Of a stretch of DNA of 34,972 nucleotides, positions 1 to 5,827 are shown piece by piece. The stretch comes from a virus. The stretch spans positions 1-34,972 of IMG/VR virus record IMGVR_UViG_3300025168_000289; one strand, given 5' to 3'. The notes under the pieces were generated by a model. The model saw only the letters and a list, made by a program, of their open reading frames with translations, made no database searches and was not told the DNA's origin. The position numbers and the translations under genes are program-made. The number at the start of each line of letters is the position of its first letter. The first letter of the stretch is position 1.

Positions 1-2
1 TA

Positions 3-143
3 TCAAATAAAAATCACGATAAAGGTAATGACATTGATAACACAAAAGGAAATTGGACTATTCAAGAAGGAGAAAATAATTTGTACTTAATAAATAATAA
101 AAACAAAAAAAAATATAAATTTAATTTAGAGGAGGTAGAGTAA
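3..143 (+). CDS. C-terminal end of a tail-fibre-module protein (5' truncated)
   Basis: An open frame runs in from the left edge and ends at TAA 141-143, leaving 46 residues. They are polar and Asn/Lys-rich, with GNWTI followed by NNLYLINNKNKKKYKF and an acidic end. This looks like the closing beta-segment of a phage fibre or tail-associated protein. The stop overlaps the start of the next gene (TAATG), so the two are translationally coupled. The last codons also provide the ribosome binding site GAGGAGG for the next gene. The N-terminus lies outside the window and the function is inferred from position only. Confidence 0.6.
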   Translation, partial: SNKNHDKGNDIDNTKGNWTIQEGENNLYLINNKNKKKYKFNLEEVE

Positions 144-748
144 TGGCTTTATATGTAGGTGGTGTAGCAGTAACTGGCACACAAGTATTAGATGCAACAA
201 AGCTATCAGGAAATTTACCTGCTCTCAATGCTTCGGCAGTTACAACTCTTAATGCAAGTAATATTTCTAGTGGTACTTTAGCATCAGCAAGATTTTCTGG
301 TGGAAAAGTAAAACAAATAGTAAATGCAAGTTTAGGTAGTTCAATTAATACAAATTCTAGTTCAGTTTCTAATGTTCTTCAATTAAGTTTTACTCCTACA
401 TCTTCATCTTCTGTAGTAGCAGTTTTTTGTAATGTTGGTTATCAACTATTTGGTAATTCTTCCTCTTCTAATCCAGGTGGTAATTTTATTATCAGAAAAG
501 AAATTGGTGGTAGTGGTAGTGATATTACAGCTGTATATTGTGATACAAATGGAGTTTTAAATTCTACTTCTGCTTATATATCTATTCCAGGTAATTTAAA
601 TGGTATTTTTACACCAGGTGCAACTACACAATGTGATATTTATTTAAGATTTAAAACTAATGGTAATGGAAGAATACAAGCTTTTGGAAATGCTGAAGGT
701 GGACAAGACAATCCTACCAGATTAATAGCTATGGAATATTCAACATGA
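143..748 (+). CDS. Tail fibre/receptor-binding-type structural protein
   Basis: This 201-residue protein is rich in Ser, Thr, Asn and Gly. Residues 1-55 resemble the short alternating repeats of phage fibres (VGGVAVTGTQVLDATKLSGNL, then LNASNISSGTLASARFSGG). The rest looks like a beta-sandwich head domain, with a C-terminal IAMEYST strand. The ATG follows GAGGAGG at good spacing. The N-terminal repeat style matches the protein truncated at the right edge (34475 onward), so both belong to a fibre/appendage module and may bind receptors or decorate the tail. No catalytic motif is visible. The structural class is fairly certain, the exact role is not. Confidence 0.6.
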   Translation: MALYVGGVAVTGTQVLDATKLSGNLPALNASAVTTLNASNISSGTLASARFSGGKVKQIVNASLGSSINTNSSSVSNVLQLSFTPTSSSSVVAVFCNVGYQLFGNSSSSNPGGNFIIRKEIGGSGSDITAVYCDTNGVLNSTSAYISIPGNLNGIFTPGATTQCDIYLRFKTNGNGRIQAFGNAEGGQDNPTRLIAMEYST

Positions 749-957
749 TGACAAATATAGATAAATTATTTAATTCAATAGAATTATTAAAACCAAAAAC
801 TGAATTAACTTTTTCTGGAGAAATAGTAGATGAAAATAGTTATAAAACTATTGATTGGAAAACTGGAGAAATAAATGGGGAAGGAATTACTACTAAAACA
901 AACCCTCATGCAGAACTAACATGGACAGTAGTCAAAGCTGAAATGGACAAATTATGA
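745..957 (+). CDS. Small conserved-type phage protein of unknown function
   Basis: This 70-residue protein starts with ATGATG overlapping the previous stop (ATGA), so it is coupled to the fibre-like gene. It contains ELTFSGEIVDENSYKTIDWKTGE, with alternating charged and hydrophobic residues, and a HAELTWTVVKAEMDKL end. No signal peptide, membrane segment or known motif is seen. Its place at the end of the fibre genes suggests a chaperone or small tail accessory, but that is a guess from position. Confidence 0.6.
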   Translation: MMTNIDKLFNSIELLKPKTELTFSGEIVDENSYKTIDWKTGEINGEGITTKTNPHAELTWTVVKAEMDKL

Positions 958-1001
958 TTAATCCTTGTGGCTGTGATGGGAGCTGTGTTTGTGGTAAATG
1001 A
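954..1001 (+). CDS. 15-residue cysteine-rich micro-protein (CxC...CxC)
   Basis: An ATG at 954 overlaps the upstream TGA as ATGA. The frame reads MINPCGCDGSCVCGK and stops at TGA 999-1001, which overlaps the ATG of the next gene at 998, again as ATGA. Four cysteines in nine residues (5, 7, 11, 13) form two CxC pairs, the layout expected for a small metal-binding or disulfide peptide. Overlaps on both sides are the same coupling seen between the real genes here, which argues against chance. It is very short, and translation is not proven. Confidence 0.5.
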   Translation: MINPCGCDGSCVCGK

Positions 1002-1234
1002 ATATAGAACTGTCTGTAAAAAACATAGTAATATTTTTAGGAATTATTAGTGCTGGGATTGGTAATGTTTTCTTTGTCGGAAAATTATTCTCGGACTTTG
1101 AATTACTCAAAACCGAAATTCAAGCTATTCAAGACGATCAAAATGTCTTGGAACTACAGCAAGAAATACTTGAGAATAAATACAAAATAAAATCATTAAG
1201 ACTACAAGTTGATGACTTTGGAGAGGGAAGTTAA
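998..1234 (+). CDS. Small membrane protein with C-terminal coiled coil
   Basis: This 78-residue protein has one membrane segment at about residues 8-32 (VKNIVIFLGIISAGIGNVFFVG), then a charged helix (ELLKTEIQAIQDDQNVLELQQEILENKYKI style heptads). It is the first of three consecutive membrane or exported proteins with ATGA/TAATG overlaps. In phages such sets usually act on the envelope as holin- or spanin-like helpers. No family was recognised, so the role is inferred from topology and neighbours. Confidence 0.65.
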   Translation: MNIELSVKNIVIFLGIISAGIGNVFFVGKLFSDFELLKTEIQAIQDDQNVLELQQEILENKYKIKSLRLQVDDFGEGS

Positions 1235-1647
1235 TGTTAAAATATTTTGCTTCAATACCAATAGTCTTAACACTACTAGCTTCTTTGTATGGAGGATTTA
1301 CCTATATCAACAAACTAACAAACCAGATTGATGACTCAACAAAAGAAATAATGATGTTGAGAAAAGATATAGAAAATATCCATCAAATTTATTCTGACAA
1401 AACAAATAGAAATACATCTGCTTATACTGAAGCAAGAGAAGAACTGACAAAAGAACTAGCTTCATTTTCTGCTTGGGTAGGAAGAATAGAAGGAGTTGTA
1501 AATGCATTAAGAGATGCATCTTATAGTATGGCTTCTGAAGCAGAAGTTAGAGCATTAGAAGAATCAGTTAGAACTAACACTACAAGTGTTAGAGATATTG
1601 GTTATGAAATGAAAGAGTTAGAGAGAAAATTAAGTGGTGGGTACTAA
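1234..1647 (+). CDS. Membrane-anchored coiled-coil protein
   Basis: This 137-residue protein has an N-terminal membrane segment or uncleaved signal anchor (residues 4-24, FASIPIVLTLLASLYGGFTYI). A long predicted coiled coil (about 28-135) rich in Glu, Lys, Arg and Ser follows. The topology resembles an inner-membrane spanin or an envelope-spanning stalk. The start overlaps the upstream stop (TAATG) and its own TAA overlaps the next ATG. It belongs to the same small operon as the exported protein that follows. No enzymatic motif is visible. Confidence 0.65.
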   Translation: MLKYFASIPIVLTLLASLYGGFTYINKLTNQIDDSTKEIMMLRKDIENIHQIYSDKTNRNTSAYTEAREELTKELASFSAWVGRIEGVVNALRDASYSMASEAEVRALEESVRTNTTSVRDIGYEMKELERKLSGGY

Positions 1648-2057
1648 TGCGAACTTTATTTTTGGTACTGAGTTTTATACTCATAGTTTCTGCTATTACA
1701 AGTGATGCTAAAGCAGTTAATGAATATCTTAATAGTTATAACAGTTGTGAACGAGGAAGAATAGAATTTTATACTGAGTTTGATAGACAAGACTACGATC
1801 AACGAATGAGTAGTAGTTCTGATTATTTTTCTGATAGTGGTAAAGTAGGAATACGATTTACTTATCCTTTACAATCTTCCTGCACAAAAGATTCTATTAG
1901 TTTAATGCACGAAAATGATAGACTTAAACAACAGCTTGAACTTTTAAAGCTGTGCGGGAGGTATCAAGAATTAGAACTTTCTGATGATTTTAAAGACATC
2001 AGAGAAAAATGTAAGGGAATTAAACTAAAGGAAAAAACAGATGCCAATGCAGAGTAG
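1647..2057 (+). CDS. Exported protein with Sec signal peptide
   Basis: This 136-residue protein begins with a classical signal peptide (MRTLFLVLSFILIVSAITSDAKA), with likely cleavage after AKA near residue 23. The mature part carries cysteines at NSCERG, SSCTKD, LCGRY and KCKG, and a helical stretch near residues 88-103 (ENDRLKQQLELLKLCG). Periplasmic location is well supported. With the membrane coiled-coil protein upstream it could form a two-component envelope complex such as an i-/o-spanin pair, but no lipobox is seen, so this is only a possibility. Confidence 0.65.
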   Translation: MRTLFLVLSFILIVSAITSDAKAVNEYLNSYNSCERGRIEFYTEFDRQDYDQRMSSSSDYFSDSGKVGIRFTYPLQSSCTKDSISLMHENDRLKQQLELLKLCGRYQELELSDDFKDIREKCKGIKLKEKTDANAE

Positions 2058-2145
2058 TATAGGACACTTATTAACTAACGATATATCAGCTTTAAATTTA
2101 ATTTTATTATTAATTATTTTATCTATTTTGTGGAAAAAGAAATGA
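2041..2145 (+). CDS. 34-residue single-span membrane micro-protein
   Basis: ATG 2041 is preceded by AAAGGA about eight bases upstream. The frame gives a soluble start of about 17 residues, a membrane stretch LNLILLLIILSILW and a KKK tail before TGA 2143-2145. It overlaps the end of the exported protein by 17 bases and the next gene by ATGA. The positive C-terminus fits an N-out/C-in insertion, as in very small phage holin or lysis regulators. ATG 2047 is an alternative start. No family was recognised. Confidence 0.55.
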   Translation: MPMQSSIGHLLTNDISALNLILLLIILSILWKKK

Positions 2146-2345
2146 GCGACTGGGATAAAGAAAAAATAATGATAGCAGAATTAAAATCTGATGTTCATTA
2201 TATTCGCGAAGATATACAAATTATGCAAAAACAAATTAGGGATTTAAACACTACATCAAATATGGGTGTTGGATTTTTGAAGGCGACTATTTATATCGGC
2301 ACAATTTTAGGGGCTATATATACGTTATTTAAATTTTTGGATTAA
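2142..2345 (+). CDS. XhlA-like small membrane protein (holin/lysis accessory candidate)
   Basis: The preferred start is ATG 2142 in an ATGA overlap, giving 67 residues (MSDWDKEK...). A GTG at 2130 would add four residues. Residues 1-42 form a charged coiled coil (ELKSDVHYIREDIQIMQKQIRDL). Residues about 46-66 form one membrane span (GFLKATIYIGTILGAIYTLFKFL). This N-terminal coiled coil plus C-terminal anchor is the layout of XhlA-type hemolysin/holin helpers in phage lysis cassettes. The match is by topology, not by diagnostic residues. The stop abuts the 3' end of the tRNA gene on the other strand. Confidence 0.55.
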   Translation: MSDWDKEKIMIAELKSDVHYIREDIQIMQKQIRDLNTTSNMGVGFLKATIYIGTILGAIYTLFKFLD

Positions 2346-2420
2346 TGGTGCTGTAAGAGAGACTCGAACTCTCGACTTCTACCTTACCAAGATAGCGTTC
2401 TACCCCTGAACTATTACAGC
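2346..2420 (-). tRNA. tRNA-Thr (anticodon GGT), CCA encoded
   Basis: On the minus strand all four arms fold. The acceptor stem is GCTGTAA/TTACAGC. The D stem is GTTC/GAAC with loop AGGGGTA. The anticodon stem is CTATC/GGTAG with loop TTGGTAA. The T arm is GAGAG-TTCGAGT-CTCTC. The discriminator is A and CCA is encoded (2346-2348). Anticodon GGT reads ACC and ACU. G1:C72, C2:G71 and G35/U36 agree with known bacterial threonine identity elements. The gene lies opposite to the flanking genes. It may supply Thr-tRNA for the threonine-rich virion proteins or relate to an attachment site. Confidence 0.93.
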
Positions 2421-2430
2421 AAGGACAACT

Positions 2431-3132
2431 ATGAATAATAGCCGTGTTCTAATATTATCAGATACACACTTTCCATACGAAAAGCCAATGTATTTTAAAT
2501 GGATTAAGAAACTTAAAACTAAAATTAATCCTACAAATATTATACATATTGGTGATTTAGTAGATTTTAATTCTTTATCTTTTTGGGAAAAATCCCCTTC
2601 GTTAAAATCAGCAGTTTTTGAAATTGCGGACGCTAAAAAAAGAATAAAAAAGTTAGAATCTATTTTCCCCGAAATGAATATTTTGCTGGGGAATCATGAC
2701 ATACGAATACAACGATTAGGAGAAAAAGCCGGAATACCGGATTCCTTTTTTAAATCGTTAAATCAAATTTTAGATATTAAGTCTAATTGGACTTGGAATC
2801 AAAAACTAATACTACCCCTTCCAAACGGCAACAAAGTGTTTTTAACACACCATTTTAAATCTAGTTCTTTAGCTAGTTCAAAAGAATTAGGAATGTCTTT
2901 TATTTCAGGACATCAGCATACGGTATCTAATTTATCGTATTGGAGTAGCCCTACGGCTCTTAACTTCGCTATGACAGTTGGCTGTTCTATAGACCCTAAA
3001 CACGAAGCTTTTAAATACGGAAAAAATTTTATTAAGCGACCAATTATTTCAGTTGCATCTATCATTAATTCCCAACCTGCTTTACATAGTATGCCTTTAG
3101 ATGAAAACGGCGAATACACGGGGAAAATATGA
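2431..3132 (+). CDS. Calcineurin-like metallophosphoesterase
   Basis: This 233-residue protein carries the full two-metal phosphoesterase motif set: DTH at 11-13, GDLVD at 41-45, GNHD at 87-90, tandem His 140-141 and GHQHT at 160-164. It should hydrolyse phosphoesters (nucleotides, nucleic acid ends or phosphoproteins) in the cytoplasm. The substrate cannot be read from sequence. ATG 2431 follows AAGGAC at good spacing. The stop overlaps the next start (ATGA), linking it to the MazG-like protein and endolysin. Phages commonly carry such enzymes near lysis or nucleotide-metabolism genes. Confidence 0.9.
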   Translation: MNNSRVLILSDTHFPYEKPMYFKWIKKLKTKINPTNIIHIGDLVDFNSLSFWEKSPSLKSAVFEIADAKKRIKKLESIFPEMNILLGNHDIRIQRLGEKAGIPDSFFKSLNQILDIKSNWTWNQKLILPLPNGNKVFLTHHFKSSSLASSKELGMSFISGHQHTVSNLSYWSSPTALNFAMTVGCSIDPKHEAFKYGKNFIKRPIISVASIINSQPALHSMPLDENGEYTGKI

Positions 3133-3362
3133 AAACGAAAGACCCGCTTGTTCAACAAGTAATAAATAGAATAGCCGAACGTTCCGAAGCCGGTATTAAA
3201 AAATTTGGAAACACAATTGATAAATCCGAACATAGTTTAGAACATTGGATATCTGAAACTCAAGAAGAATTAGCTGACGCTATAATATATTTAGAAAAAT
3301 TAAAAACCGTAATTCGCAAAAAGGAAATACTATGGGATATGAAGAACTCGTCAAAAGGATAA
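3129..3362 (+). CDS. Small MazG-like all-alpha NTP pyrophosphohydrolase-type protein
   Basis: This 77-residue helical protein has a pattern common in phages: VINRIAERSEAGIKKFGNTID, then HWISETQEELADAIIYLEKL at about 40-59. The E..EE..D spacing resembles the metal-binding helices of MazG/MazZ-type pyrophosphohydrolases, which cleave (d)NTPs to monophosphates. The protein is shorter than a full MazG domain, so activity is uncertain. It overlaps the phosphoesterase by ATGA, and the endolysin gene begins 31 bases before its end. A link with nucleotide metabolism is inferred. Confidence 0.55.
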   Translation: MKTKDPLVQQVINRIAERSEAGIKKFGNTIDKSEHSLEHWISETQEELADAIIYLEKLKTVIRKKEILWDMKNSSKG

Positions 3363-3760
3363 AACATCACGAAGGTTTCAGGGACTCTATATATCGAGAC
3401 TCGTTAGGAAAAAAAACAATCGGGTACGGTCATTTAATTGTACACGAAGATGACTTTGTAGAAGGGCGATCGTATTCAAAAAAAGAATTAGAAGAAACAT
3501 TTAAAAAGGATTTTCTTAAAGCGGTAGACGGAGCGAATAGAATTTTAGATTTAAGTAAGATAGACCCAAAAGCGCAAGATATAGTTATTGAAGCTTGTTT
3601 TGTTTTGGGTGTAACGGGTTTTTCCCGTTTTAAGCGTTGTGTGATAGCTTTAGAAGAACATAGGTATAAAGACAGCAGCGACGAACTTAAAGATAGTTTA
3701 TGGTATAAACAGGCGACAAATCGTGTTGAAACACTTGCAAAAATTTTGGAAAACTTATGA
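3332..3760 (+). CDS. Endolysin, T4-type lysozyme (GH24 muramidase)
   Basis: This 142-residue protein matches the T4 lysozyme family in length and motif. It has HHEGFRDSIYRDSLGKKTIGYGH at 12-34. Catalytic Glu14, Asp23 and Thr29 have the same spacing as E11/D20/T26 of T4 lysozyme. It should cleave the MurNAc-GlcNAc bond of peptidoglycan at host lysis. No signal peptide is present, so it needs a holin, and a 3TM holin gene follows at 3849. ATG 3332 has AAGGAAA upstream and overlaps the previous gene by 31 bases. Confidence 0.93.
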   Translation: MGYEELVKRIKHHEGFRDSIYRDSLGKKTIGYGHLIVHEDDFVEGRSYSKKELEETFKKDFLKAVDGANRILDLSKIDPKAQDIVIEACFVLGVTGFSRFKRCVIALEEHRYKDSSDELKDSLWYKQATNRVETLAKILENL

Positions 3761-3855
3761 AAATTATAATTACAATATTATTAACAAGTTTAGTAGCTAT
3801 CGAATTTTGTAATCTAGTTATTTACTATCAACAAGTAGGCGGAAATATATGTTAG
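3757..3855 (+). CDS. 32-residue single-span membrane micro-protein
   Basis: ATG 3757 overlaps the endolysin stop as ATGA. The frame encodes MKIIITILLTSLVAIEFCNL, then VIYYQQVGGNIC, ending at TAG 3853-3855 inside the start of the holin gene. Nearly the first 22 residues are hydrophobic, so it is a membrane or signal-anchor peptide. Wedged between endolysin and holin, it is a candidate small holin, antiholin or spanin-type peptide. The cysteine at 18 lacks a proper lipobox. The assignment rests on coupling and topology. Confidence 0.5.
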   Translation: MKIIITILLTSLVAIEFCNLVIYYQQVGGNIC

Positions 3856-4256
3856 GAATATTAACCGGCATTCTTGGGGGTAAAGGTGGTGGAATTTTAG
3901 AAACCGGTTTAAAAGTTGTAGACGAACTTTATGATTCGCCGGAAGAAAAAAGACAAGCCCAAATAACTTTAGAAAAAATAGAAGCAAGACTAAAAGAAAA
4001 ACAAATAGACGTTAATATAGCACAAGCTAAATCTAAATCTTTATTTGTTTCAGGCGCCAGACCTTTTATTCAATGGGTTTGTGGTATTGGACTAGCTTAT
4101 GCTTTTTTAGTAGCGCCAACAATGGAATTTTTTATGCCGGAAATGGAAAAGGTTAATATACCAACCGACGTAATGATGGAATTAACTTTAGCCACTTTAG
4201 GTATGGCAGCTTTAAGAACGGTGGAGAAGGTTAAGAACGTTCAACGGGATAGTTGA
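3849..4256 (+). CDS. Holin of the GTA 3TM family
   Basis: This 135-residue protein has a glycine-rich amphipathic start (1-20), a charged helix (30-60, SPEEKRQAQITLEKIEARL) and the typical GARPFIQWVCGIGLAYAFLVAP segment (69-90). A last hydrophobic stretch lies at 108-123. The SGARPFIQW motif and layout match the 3TM holins first noted in gene transfer agents of alphaproteobacteria and common in marine phages. It should form membrane lesions that release the endolysin. It overlaps the upstream micro-protein by 7 bases. Confidence 0.82.
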   Translation: MLGILTGILGGKGGGILETGLKVVDELYDSPEEKRQAQITLEKIEARLKEKQIDVNIAQAKSKSLFVSGARPFIQWVCGIGLAYAFLVAPTMEFFMPEMEKVNIPTDVMMELTLATLGMAALRTVEKVKNVQRDS

Positions 4257-4351
4257 TGGAATTATGGGAACTATGGCTTTTGTTAATGGTAACCGTAAAT
4301 ACGGTGCAAAATTTAATCGTGTTTTTTGTAGGACGTAAATTTAAAAAATAG
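4256..4351 (+). CDS. 31-residue membrane micro-protein
   Basis: ATG 4256 overlaps the holin stop (TGATG). The frame begins MELWELWLLLMVTVNTVQNL, continues as IVFFVGRKFKK and stops at TAG 4349-4351. It is almost wholly hydrophobic and Trp-rich, with a positively charged C-terminus, so one membrane span with C-in orientation is expected. It lies in the lysis cassette right after the holin and may tune holin timing. No family was recognised. Confidence 0.5.
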   Translation: MELWELWLLLMVTVNTVQNLIVFFVGRKFKK

Positions 4352-4359
4352 GAGTAACT

Positions 4360-4479
4360 ATGAACTTAATTAAAGACTTATGGGAACACTTGAAAGAGTG
4401 GTCTGACTGGACTTTAAAGGACTGGATTAAAGCCGGTATTGTAGCAATAATCGTAATAGTAGTAATTGGCGCAATATAA
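4360..4479 (+). CDS. 39-residue amphipathic/membrane micro-protein
   Basis: ATG 4360 follows GGAG at about six bases. The protein has an amphipathic Trp-rich start (DLWEHLKEWSDWTLKDWIKA, residues 6-25), then one membrane span (GIVAIIVIVVIGAI). Peptides with a similar EWSDWT.KDW pattern recur in marine phage genomes as I recall them; this should be checked by search. The segment could lie at the membrane surface and contribute to lysis or superinfection control. The role is unknown. Confidence 0.55.
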   Translation: MNLIKDLWEHLKEWSDWTLKDWIKAGIVAIIVIVVIGAI

Positions 4480-4483
4480 TTAA

Positions 4484-4738
4484 ATGGCTATAAATTATAG
4501 GGGTGTAACATTTAGCGGGTATTCAAAACCAAAGCGCACCCCTAAACACCCTAAAAAATCCCACGCGGTTTTAGTTAAAGATAACGGAAAAGATAAACTT
4601 ATTCGTTTTGGACAACAAGGGGTTTCGGGCGATAAAAAAAATACAGCAAGATCAAAGTCTTTTAAAGCTAGACATAGTATGAATATAGCTAAAGGAAAAA
4701 CGTCAGCTGCTTACTGGAGTAATAAAGTTAAATGGTGA
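4484..4738 (+). CDS. Small basic conserved phage protein (SKSFKARH motif)
   Basis: This 84-residue protein is strongly basic, with KPKRTPKHPKKSHAV near 16-30, KLIRFGQQGVSGDKK near 38-52, then ARSKSFKARHSMNIAKGK and AAYWSNKVKW. The FG..G and R.KSFKARH arrangement is one I associate with small basic proteins found in many tailed phages, possibly nucleic-acid- or head-associated. It begins 5 bases after the previous stop. It leads a run of three Lys-rich proteins (4484-5007). No catalytic residues are evident. Confidence 0.7.
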   Translation: MAINYRGVTFSGYSKPKRTPKHPKKSHAVLVKDNGKDKLIRFGQQGVSGDKKNTARSKSFKARHSMNIAKGKTSAAYWSNKVKW

Positions 4739-4905
4739 AAAAGAAACAAGTATGGGAAAAGCCAAGACCAAAAAGTTTAGGCAAATCAAAAAAATTAAAA
4801 GGTAAAAAAGGGTATTCGTCCGCTAAAGCTAAAGCTGACAAAAAGTTTGGCAGGGGTACATCTCTTGTTAAAAATATGTATATATCAAAACAAATGAAAG
4901 GATAA
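4732..4905 (+). CDS. 57-residue lysine-rich basic protein
   Basis: ATG 4732 lies inside the last codons of the preceding gene (AAATGGTGA). The frame gives MVKKKQVWEKPRPKSLGKSK, a second Lys-rich part with GYSSAKAKADKKFGRGTS, and ends at TAA 4903-4905. About one third of residues are lysine. The overlap, basic neighbours and clean junction with the next gene support a real gene. Probable nucleic-acid or capsid-interior binding is inferred from charge alone. Confidence 0.6.
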   Translation: MVKKKQVWEKPRPKSLGKSKKLKGKKGYSSAKAKADKKFGRGTSLVKNMYISKQMKG

Positions 4906-4908
4906 TAT

Positions 4909-5007
4909 ATGCCACAAGGAATGGGAACGTACGGAACTAAAAAAGGTAGACCGCCTAAAAAGAAAAAAACAGAATCTAAAAAAAAGAAAACTAAAAAGAA
5001 GAAGTGA
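4909..5007 (+). CDS. 32-residue AT-hook-like DNA-binding micro-protein
   Basis: ATG 4909 starts 4 bases after the previous stop. The sequence begins MPQGMGTYGTKKGRPPKKKK and the remaining 12 residues are mostly lysine. The core KKGRPPKK is close to the AT-hook (GRP flanked by basic residues), which binds the minor groove of AT-rich DNA, and this genome is AT-rich. The TGA at 5005 overlaps the GTG start of the next gene. Similar GTYG.K.GRPP starts are common in phages as I recall. DNA binding is inferred. Confidence 0.6.
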   Translation: MPQGMGTYGTKKGRPPKKKKTESKKKKTKKKK

Positions 5008-5246
5008 AAATAGTTTTAGTTACTTGGCTGGACACTAATGAAAATTCGGTTGGTGGTTGGATTGAAAAATCTGATTTAGATAAATCGGAGGTTTGTAGTG
5101 TAGATTCTTTAGGTTGGTTGTATAAAGAAACTGAAGATTTAATTGTTATACTAGCCGATAAAGATACTCACGATAAGGATGACTTATTTGGTAGAAGCCA
5201 AGTCATCCCTAGAGGAGTTATAAAAGATATTAAGTATTTGAATTAA
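5004..5246 (+). CDS. Small conserved-type phage protein, unknown function
   Basis: This 80-residue acidic protein begins at GTG 5004, overlapping the TGA of the AT-hook-like gene. It reads as a compact beta-rich fold: IVLVTWLDTN..VGGWI, SVDSLGWLYKE, LIVILADKD and a closing RSQVIPRGVIKDIKYL. The SVDSLGWL...VILADKD...IPRG.IK.I pattern is one I recognise from small phage proteins of unknown role. It ends the rightward lysis block. Its stop shares the TTAA at 5243-5246 with the stop of the convergent gene on the other strand. Confidence 0.7.
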   Translation: MKIVLVTWLDTNENSVGGWIEKSDLDKSEVCSVDSLGWLYKETEDLIVILADKDTHDKDDLFGRSQVIPRGVIKDIKYLN

Positions 5247-5827
5247 GCTACAAATCTTATTTTAGGTTTTAAATCTGGTTTATTTCTATTTGGTCTATTA
5301 GACCACCCTTTAGAATTATTAGAATAAACAATTAATTTATCTTTTTTAAATCCTGCATATTCTAAATATTTACCACTTTGCCAATTATGAATATAAGTAA
5401 CTAATTTAGAAACCTTATAATTTTTTTTAAAATCTTTAATACTTTCTCTAATAAATTTACTAGGATATTTTTTTTCTTTGTTATTCTTTGGTTTAAAATA
5501 TGATGGAAAACATATTCTAGTTATTTCAAATATATTTTTATCTTTAAATCTAGCTATTGTATTTCCAATGCTACAAATACCTATTACTTTTCCTTTTGTA
5601 TAAATAACTTGGTCATTATTATCATCTAAACTAATTACAATTTCATTTTCTAAAAAATCTAAACCTTCTAAATCGTCAAACAATAATTCTGCGTAACCTA
5701 ATTTATGCCATTGATTTCCTTCTAAAGCTACATAACTTTTTCTATGACCAATAGGAGCAATATTAGTTTTATGATACAAATTATAAATAGCTTTAGCTAA
5801 ACTAAATTTAATAGGAACTATTTTCAT
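5243..5827 (-). CDS. Mom-like GNAT-fold acyltransferase (DNA-modification candidate)
   Basis: This 194-residue protein has GNAT-like features: KVIGICSIGNT (80-90), EITRICFPSYF (101-111), PSKFIRESIKDF (122-133), KLVTYIHNWQSGKYLEYAGF (141-160) and a basic SKGWSNRPNRNK tail (172-183). The order (strand, R.C.P, then S-[KR]-F-[IL], then K.V.Y....G..Y...GF) is what I expect of the phage Mu Mom family, which modifies adenine so that restriction enzymes do not cut. The ATG follows GGGAGGG. It is the last gene of the accessory block downstream of integrase. Another GNAT N-acyltransferase is the main alternative. Confidence 0.6.
   Translation of the reverse strand: MKIVPIKFSLAKAIYNLYHKTNIAPIGHRKSYVALEGNQWHKLGYAELLFDDLEGLDFLENEIVISLDDNNDQVIYTKGKVIGICSIGNTIARFKDKNIFEITRICFPSYFKPKNNKEKKYPSKFIRESIKDFKKNYKVSKLVTYIHNWQSGKYLEYAGFKKDKLIVYSNNSKGWSNRPNRNKPDLKPKIRFVA

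Noticed and set aside
2913-3233. Minus-strand frame of 106 codons under the phosphoesterase gene
   Set aside because: The opposite strand encodes all metallophosphoesterase motifs; the minus frame has no recognisable feature and no coupling.
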